Of a DNA stretch of 64,000 nt, positions 57,040 to 64,000 are shown piece by piece. This DNA comes from Pseudorasbora parva (lineage: Eukaryota > Chordata > Actinopteri > Cypriniformes > Gobionidae). The translations under genes and the position numbers were made by a program. The stretch spans positions 27,747,955 to 27,811,954 of the forward strand of contig NC_090178.1 in NCBI RefSeq assembly GCF_024679245.1. Reading direction: 5' to 3'. The number at the start of each line of letters is the position of its first letter. Positions within the stretch are counted from its first letter, which is position 1. The notes beneath the pieces are model-generated. The model searched no databases. It saw only the letters and a list, made by a program, of their open reading frames with translations, and was not told the DNA's origin.

Positions 57040-58090
57040 CCGAGGTTACCATTGTCAGCTGGATCTGCTCCAAATCCAGATCAGATGGTGGACCTGCACC
57101 TAGACATCAACGCAGCCCTAAATGTCAACAGATAACATGTCAACTAGACAACTCCTAGAGACGGATCCCCTGTGAGGAACTTGCTAACAGCCATCAACAC
57201 AGATCCTCTGTCCTCTGCACAGACCCCTAAGGCCAGCTTCAACTCCATGTCGGCATGTTGTATCCTGATCTTCAAGCTGGTGGATCTAGATGAAATATTC
57301 TGAATTATTGCAATCCATAGTCTGACTTGTAATGCAGCCTGAATCATATTCACACCATGTTCGTTGGCCAGAGACAACTGGTCCCCCAACTCAGCCTGGT
57401 TTCTACCAAGGGTTTTTTCTTCTCCATTTCTGTCACCTGATGGATTTTGGGTTCCTTGCCACTGTCGCCTTAGGCTTGCTTAGTTTGGGACGCTTAATAT
57501 TCTACAATAGGGGTGTACTGGTAGATATGATTAACTGGTAAAAATGTATCAACTGCTACTGATTTTGGACCATCATCTCTATCACGTTGCTGTTCTGCTT
57601 GTGTGGTAATGAAATCTTATCATCTGCCTGCATTTTTAAGCATTATGGTTAAAAAGCAAGGGATTTTAAACTGCTAAAGTGCAGTAAGCAGTGAAAGACA
57701 CCTCGTTTGACGACATGTGCACGCTGTCAGAGAGACTGACAGCACAATTTTTTTGTATCATTGGCAGCAAGAATTACAAAATGTCTATGGTATTTCTAAT
57801 GTCTATATAATATTGATTTAATTGCACTGATGCTATTGGAGGAGAACTGAACTGCGCTGCATCATGTTTTCTGCAAAGCTGCTTTATAGCAAATTGAACT
57901 GATTTCATAATTGATGAACCTTACACAGTTATTGAACAGAACTGAATCAACACTGACCTGACTTCAGCTGTGACATTATTTTCTTTTTAGGGCTGCTTTA
58001 CTGCAGAATTTAACTCTGTTTGAATAAATAAATAATTATTTTCATGTTTATTCCTGTAAATCTGCTTTGAAACTTTATAAAGCATTAACA
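57040..58090 (+). repeat. dispersed repeat resembling a common fish interspersed element
   Basis: Contains CAGCCTGGTTTCTACCAAGG, TTTTTTCTTCTCCATTTCTG, GGGTTCCTTGCCACTGTCG and further on GCAAAGCTGCTTTATAGCAA and CTGCTTTGAAACTTTATAAA. These I recognise as a widespread fish repeat. Its 3' part also occurs, inverted, within the hAT element at about 23262-23340. No intact frame. Confidence 0.55.
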
Positions 58091-58110
58091 AAGAAAGGTA
58101 ACTTGAATTG

Positions 58111-60598
58111 TGCAATGGCCTGATTGTGGACCAGATTTGGCAAACAGCATGTGGGCCACATGAGGATTGTGTAAAAGACCAACTGTGGCCCACATTAGGG
58201 TCAGTTCTGGTTTATATCGGCCAAAGCAAGGTATTAGATCTGGGCCTGACCTGGGCCAGAATTAAATTTAACTGTGAGCCATATGTGGGCCATTTCTGCT
58301 TCATGTGTTTTGTTCATGGCTGACATGTGGCATTGCTATTGCTTGATTGTGGCCCAAATCTGGGAAACAAAAGTGGACCACTCAAGTGCCATCATTTCAC
58401 ACGGTATGTGGGCCAGAGCAAGGTATTAGATATGGGCCAGACCTGGGCCAGAATTAAATTTAACTGTTAGCCAGATGTGGGCCATTTCTGCTTCATGTGT
58501 TTTGTTCATGGTTGACATGTGGCATTGCTATGGCTTGATTGTGGCCCAAATCTGGCAAACAAGAGCGGACCGCCCAAGTGCTATTATTCCATGTGGTATG
58601 TGGGCCAGAGCAAGGTATTAGATCTGGGCCGGATCTAATACCTACACATGAAGCAGAACTGGCCCACATCTGGGCAACTGTTGTGGGCCATTTCTGCTTC
58701 ATGCGTTTAGTTTATAGCTGACATGTGGCATTGCTATGGCTTGATTGTGGCCTAGATCTGGCAAACAGGAGCGGACCACCCAAGTGCCATCATTCCACGT
58801 GGTATGTGGGCCAAAGCAAGGTATTAAATCTGGGCCGGATCTGGGCCAGAATTCAAATGAACTGTTGCCCAGATGTGGGCCAGTTCTGCTTCATGCGTTT
58901 TGTTCATGGCTGACATGCGGCGTTGCTATGGCTTGATTGTGGCCTAAATCTGACAAACGGGAGTGGACCGCCCAAGTGCCATCATTCCACGCGGGTAGTG
59001 GGCCAGATGAAAGTGTCAAGTGTGGGCCGGATCTGGGCCAGAGCAATTTTGCTATCTGGGCCAGATGTGGGCCAGTTCTGCTTCATGCGTTTTGTTCATG
59101 GCTGACATGCGCCGTTGCTATGGCTTGATTGCGGCCTAAATCTGGCAAACGGGAGCGGACCGCTCAAGTGCCATCATTCCACGCGGGTAGTGGGCCAGGA
59201 TGAAAGTGTAAAGTGTGGGCCGGATCTGGGCCAGAGCAATTTTGCTATCTGGGCCAGATGTGGGCCAGTTCTGCTTCATGCGTTTTGTTCATGGCTGACA
59301 TGCGGCGTTGCTATGGCTTGATTGCGGCCTAAATCTGGCAAACGTGAGCGGACCGCTCAAGTGCCATCATTCCACGCGGGTAGTGGGCCAGATGAAAGTG
59401 TAAAGTGTGGGCCGGATCTGGGCCAGAGCAATTTTGCTATCTGGGCCAGATGTGGGCCAGTTCTGCTTCATGCGTTTTGTTCATGGCTGACATGCGGCGT
59501 TGCTATGGCTTGATTGTGGCCTAAATCTGACAAACGGGAGCGGACCGCCCAAGTGCCATCATTCCACGCGGGTGGTGGGCCAGATGAAAGTGTCAAGTGT
59601 GGGCCGGATCTGGGCCAGAGCAATTTTGCTATCTGGGCCAGATGTGGGCCAGTTCTGCTTCATGCGTTTTGTTCATGGCTGACATGCGGCGTTGCTATGG
59701 CTTGATTGCGGCCTAAATCTGGCAAACGGGAGCGGACCGCTCAAGTGCCATCATTCCACGCGGGTAGTGGGCCAGATGAAAGTGTAAAGTGTGGGCCGGA
59801 TCTGGGCCAGAGCAATTTTGCTATCTGGGCCAGATGTGGGCCAGTTCTGCTTCATGCGTTTTGTTCATGGCTGACATGCGGCGTTGCTATGGCTTGATTG
59901 TGGCCTAAATCTGACAAACGGGAGCGGACCGCCCAAGTGCCATCATTCCACGCGGGTAGTGGGCCAGATGAAAGTGTCAAGTGTGGGCCGGATCTGGGCC
60001 AGAGCAATTTTGCTATCTGGGCCAGATGTGGGCCAGTTCTGCTTCATGCGTTTTGTTCATGGCTGACATGCGGCGTTGCTATGGCTTTATTGCGGCCTAA
60101 ATCTGGCAAACGGAGGCGGACCGCCCAAGTGCCATCATTCCACGCGGGTAGTGGGCCAGATGAAAGTGTCGAAGTGTGGGCCGGATCTGGGCCAGAGCAA
60201 TTTTGCTATCTCGGCCAGATGTGGGCCAGTTCTGCTTCATTCGTTTTGTTCATGGCTGACATGCGGCGTTGCTATGGCTTTATTGTGGCCTAAATCTGGC
60301 AAACGGGAGCGGACCGCCCAAGTGCCATCATTCCACGCGGGTAGTGGGCCAGATGAAAGTGTCAAGTGTGGGCCGGATCTGGGCCAGAGCAATTTTGCTA
60401 TCTGGGCCAGATGTGGGCCAGTTCTGCTTCATGCGTTTTGTTCATGGCTGACATGCGGCGTTGCTATGGCTTGATTGCGGCCTAAATCTGGCAAACGGGA
60501 GCGGACCGCCCAAGTGCCATCATTCCACGCGGGTAGTGGGCCAGATGAAAGTGTAAAGTGTGGGCCGGATCTGGGCCAGAGCAATTTTGCTATCTGGG
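58111..60598. repeat. satellite 2: about 13 copies of a 192-bp unit
   Basis: The landmark GCTTGATTG or GCTTTATTG recurs at about 58532, 58739, 58930, 59122, 59315, 59507, 59699, 59891, 60084, 60276 and 60468, giving a 191-193-bp period after a more diverged left edge. Each unit has five or six GGGCC(A/G) motifs, including TGGGCCAGATGTGGGCCAG. Units fall into two subtypes that differ together at three places: TGACAAAC/GCCC/GTCAAG and TGGCAAAC/GCTC/GTAAAG. The array stops abruptly in mid-unit at 60598. Frames of 60-132 codons repeat with the unit because 192 is a multiple of 3. Confidence 0.93.
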
Positions 60599-61189
60599 TA
60601 GACGATAACTAAATAAAAACTAGAATTGGATGACAAATAAGCTTTGACAATCTGCTGTAATTTTTGTCAACGAATAAAAACTGTATATGCGACTTTAAGA
60701 GTAAAGTGTATGCAACTTTAAATGAAGCCCTTTTAAGGAAAAGAGACACATATAATGTCAGCTTGCACTGAAGAAGCACCTGTGTACTTGAACCTCTGTT
60801 CATTGTTGTTTTCATGAATAATTCAAAGAAAGAGTCATCATCTGCCTCATTCCTTGACAAAAATGATACAAAAATATTAGGGAGATACAATTAGTGAAGA
60901 GATCCAGTTAGAACGGATATCCTGTGTAAAAGATGCACACATTTGAACTGGAACTGGAACGCGGGGAAACCATAGGGGAGAAACGCACGTCCTTCAGGCT
61001 CACGCATGTCCAACAGGCCTACAGCGCTTCAGAATGGCTGAATCAATGAATAGCTCATATTTATACCATGCAATTGTTTATGAAATAATGCTGATGAATA
61101 ATTACAATGTTTGCTTTATGATGTTTATACAGCTATACGTTTAAGATAGTAAAAAATTGATATTTTATCTCCCTATAGTCCAGCTATGT
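60599..61189. other. no feature recognised
   Basis: Intergenic sequence between satellite 2 and the Tc1 relic. No gene or terminal repeat was seen. Confidence 0.4.
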
Positions 61190-63153
61190 TTGATTATACT
61201 GATTAGACATGATTAGGAAAGCCACACACCTGTCTATATGAGATCTTACAGCTAACAGTGCATGTCAGAGCAAATGAGAATCATGAGGTAAAGGGAACTG
61301 CCTGCTCATAGACATAAGTGTGGCAAGGCACAGATCTGGCCTTGATTATAAAAAATGTCTGCTGCACTTAAGGTTCCTAAGAGCAATCCTTAAATGGAAG
61401 GCGTTTGGGATGACCAGAACCCTATAGAGCTGGCCGTCCGGCCAAATTAAGCTATCGGGGGAGAAGGGCCTTGGTGAGAGAGGTAAAAAAGAACCTATAG
61501 ATCACCGTGGTTGAGCTCCAGAGATGCAATCGGGAGATGGGAGAAAGTTGTAGAAAGTCCACCATCCCTGCAGACCTCCATCAGTCAGGGCTTTCTGGCA
61601 GAGTGACCCAACCGAAGCCTCTCCTCAGCGCAAGACACATGAAAGCCTGCATGGAGTTTGCCAAAAAAAACACCTGAAGGACTCCAAGATGGTGAGAAAT
61701 CAGATTCTCTGGTCAGATGAGACCAAGATAGCACGTTTTGGCCATAATTCTAAGTGGTATGTGTGGAGAAAACCAGGCACTACTCATAACCTGTCCAACA
61801 GTCCCAACAGTGAAGCGTGGCATCATGCTGTGGGGGTGTTATTCAGGGATGACTGGTTTCAATCGAGCTAGGGAAAGATGAATGAACTAATGTACCTACA
61901 GGGATATCCTGGACGAAAACCTCCAGAGTGCTCAAGACCTCAGAATGGGCCGAAGGTTCACCTTCCAAAAAGAAAATGCTAAGCACACAGCTAAAATAAC
62001 GAAGGAGTGGCTTCACAACAACTCTATAAGTGTTCTTGAATGGCCCAGCCAGAGCCCAGACTTAAACCCCATTCAGCATCTCTGGAGAGACCTAAAAAAA
62101 ATGGCTGTCCACCAACGTTTACCATACAACCTACAGAACTGGACAGGATCTGCAAGGAGGAACGGCAGAGGATCACCAAATTCAGGTGTGAAAAACTTGT
62201 TGCAAATTTTCCCAAAAAGACTCATGGCTGTAATAGCTGAGCAAAGGGTCTAAATCATAGACACTAAAAAATATGGACGACTCGACATCATCCGTTTCCG
62301 TTTGCCATATTTGAAGCTTTCAGGCGGGGTGCACGGCGCTGACATCTTGGGACCGAGTCTGCGCATTAGCGATTTCGGGACCGGAGTTGCGCAGTAGAGC
62401 GCAGGAAGTAGAGCAGGAAGTACAGCTGCGATATCAAAAGCCCGCCCACACTCTCACAGATGCAGAACAATTAATTATGTTGGTGTGAAATAAACAGTTA
62501 TGGAAATGTAGAAATTAAAGCTAAAGCTCTAATCTGCTCCCAAAAATTCCGAAAAAAGTCCGTTAGTGCCTCAGTGACAACTTCATTCAGAGAAGACGTC
62601 AGTCTCAGCTGTCAATCATGACGTCACAACCCCCCCCCCCCCCCCCCGTTTTTAAAGCATCAGATAACTAACTAAAACTAAACTTATTTTAAAAACGAAC
62701 ACTTGAAATGAAATCATCGTGATGATAACTGCCTTCAATGACATAAACTAACTTTGGGGAAAAAATATTTGAAGTGTAATTTTATTGTTTAGTTTGCCTC
62801 ATTAGAAAACACAGAGGGGCGGCTATACTGGGACCGGTCACCAGGGGGCGATCGAGGCGCGAAAGCTTCAGTATCTGACAGGGAGACTGCAAGCTTGGTC
62901 TAAATACCTAGGACCATGTGATATTTCAGTGTTTCTTTTTTATAAATCTGCAGAAATGTCAAAATTTCTGTGTTTTTCTGTCAATATGGGGTGCTGTGTG
63001 TAGCCTACATTAATGAGTGGAAAAATGAACTTAAATTATTTTAGCAAATGGCTGCAATATAACAAAGATGAAAAATGCAAGGGGTACCCTTACATTTAAG
63101 ACATGTAGTACATGTAGGTAGACAGACGTCTGAATACTTTCCGTACCACTGTA
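61190..63153 (+). pseudogene. Tc1-type transposase relic, split by a 642-bp insertion
   Basis: A decayed fish Tc1 copy on the + strand. Recognisable parts: an N-terminal DNA-binding region in broken frames (61260-61560), then SKMVRNQILWSDETKIARFG with the first catalytic Asp (61684-61740), a broken middle, and the C-terminal KHTAKITKEWLHNN ... LEWPSQSPDLNPIQHLWRDL with the final Glu region replaced by Gln-His (about 61980-62090). Where the second catalytic Asp is expected the codon is GAA (Glu, in FQKENAKHT), with a small deletion beside it. The non-coding 3' part resumes at 62906 after an insertion and reaches an end reading TTTCCGTACCACTGTAC at 63153. Several frameshifts and stops make it dead. 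Confidence 0.85.
62256..62897. mobile_element. hAT-like insertion inside the Tc1 relic
   Basis: 642 bp flanked by the exact 8-bp duplication GTCTAAAT (62248-62255 and 62898-62905) within Tc1 sequence. Starts CATAGACACTAAAAAATATG and ends CTGCAAGCTTG. The inverted ends are weak. It contains a 16-base C run near 62632-62647. No transposase frame. Confidence 0.78.
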
Positions 63154-63163
63154 CAATCCATAG

Positions 63164-63476
63164 AACATTGTCTGTAAATATTATCTTTGCATTCATATCG
63201 CAAGGCATCATCTGAGACAAGCTTGGCGTCTGTTTATTCTATCTGTATCTACAGACACACACTCATTTCATTTCAAATGCAATGCCCTCAAGATGGCGCC
63301 ACTTGCGTTTGTATGAAACATGCAACGCGCGCGTGATTGTGTGATACGACCGATACGACAGACTGCACCGGTTCAATTGAGGTACTGAAAATAGAATCAA
63401 CAGACGCCAAAGCTTTGTCTCAGACGATTCCGATATGAATGCAAACATAAGTAGACAAATATTTCCAGACAATGTT
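63164..63476. mobile_element. fold-back element, ~80-bp imperfect inverted arms
   Basis: The left arm 63164-63242 and right arm 63391-63476 are reverse complements over nearly their whole length, with scattered mismatches and small gaps. Examples are AGACAAGCTTGGCGTCTGTT against AACAGACGCCAAAGCTTTGT, and TTTGCATTCATATCG against CGATATGAATGCAAA. The ~150-bp loop is unrelated. It could form a long hairpin. Confidence 0.8.
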
Positions 63477-64000
63477 GTGCCTTGCAGCATTAAAGGTAAG
63501 GTCCACCCCTAGCTAAAAACCCAGGCTTTGGTATTATTTGTTCTTCGATCACTTATTGAAGATAGAATTGTCCCTCCCGATATCATTTTACTGGCGTTGT
63601 TTACCGACGTTGTGGTTCCCTGACAATATGGGTGAGGCCATCCATATAGCCTACTATTTTTTTTTCCCTTATTGGTTATGTGAAGATTTAACGTTACAGA
63701 TTCATGTTACGTTATGTATAAGAAACGCATTGGAGACTTAGAATAAAGAATAAAGTAGCTACAAATTATAATTCTGACCTTTCTTGTTATCATGTCGTTT
63801 TAAACCTCAATAAACAAACTTACCCAGTGGTGACTGGAAAAGCCTTTTTTTATATTTTTTTTATTGTCATGAAAATATGTAAGTCATCGATGTCAATATT
63901 GCTTATTCATTACACCATACACAAAGCATTTGGTATAATTGAATCTCTGTTTTTATTTTTAACAGTGGCTTCACCAAACTGAAAACATCAGAACATCAAA
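63477..64000. other. no feature recognised
   Basis: AT-rich right edge of the window. Only short chance frames. Confidence 0.4.

Noticed and set aside
58725..60474. Series of 60-132-codon plus-strand frames
   Set aside because: They follow the 192-bp satellite unit, whose length is a multiple of three. The open frames are a by-product of the repeat.

Overview
The window is animal genomic DNA, and the repeats point to a teleost fish, most likely a cyprinid of the zebrafish/carp type. The evidence is a Gmr1-type retrotransposon, a Tf1/sushi-type chromovirus, an L2-type LINE tail, fish Tc1 copies, several hAT elements with 8-bp target duplications, long TG and TA microsatellites, and an intron-rich immunoglobulin-superfamily gene. 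No prokaryotic, CRISPR, rRNA or tRNA genes were seen.

Positions 1-26585 are a nest of retroelements. The outer shell is a Ty3/gypsy element (A, + strand) whose pol is cut into pieces: RT at 2704-3688 and 4469-4777, RNase H at 21472-22339, integrase at 23584-25213, 3' LTR at 25306-26585. Into A went a minus-strand gypsy element B (gag 1-1263, LTR from 1480, running off the left edge), a 5'-truncated L2-type LINE (3689-4463), a hAT element (22340-23575) and a Gmr1-type element C (4778-21466, integrase upstream of RT). C in turn carries element D (7891-18353, minus strand), which has a coiled-coil gag and a protease joined directly to a partial integrase with no RT. Matching target-site duplications mark the junctions of C, D, the LINE and the hAT element, and the interrupted reading frames line up exactly across them.

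Positions 26586-36040 hold the one clear host gene, a nine-exon + strand gene (27770-33832). It encodes a 433-residue type I membrane receptor: signal peptide, a cysteine-less V-type domain as in CEACAM N domains, two more Ig-like domains, a polyglycine stalk, one membrane span, and a tail with three ITIM/ITSM-like tyrosine motifs. It is predicted to be a CEACAM-like inhibitory receptor.

Positions 36045-44000 hold LINE debris and a satellite of about 4.8 kb (37195-42029). Its 226-bp unit is a dimer of about 113-bp halves, each built from about 25-bp steps starting with TGGGCC-like motifs. A MITE and TG microsatellites follow. Positions 45140-50280 are a very young, apparently intact chromovirus: LTRs identical by eye, open gag and pol, a C-terminal chromodomain, and a sequence fitting self-priming.

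Positions 50281-64000 hold DNA-transposon debris (fold-back MITEs, two Tc1 relics, three hAT-type elements, a TTAA-flanked MITE) and a second satellite with a 192-bp unit (58111-60598) that shares TGGGCCA motifs with the first.

The most unusual observation is in the LTR of element B. It carries an 83-bp duplicate of its own sequence that has lost a 482-bp GT-AG intron and starts exactly at a predicted cap site, as if cDNA made from spliced element RNA had been added to the LTR.
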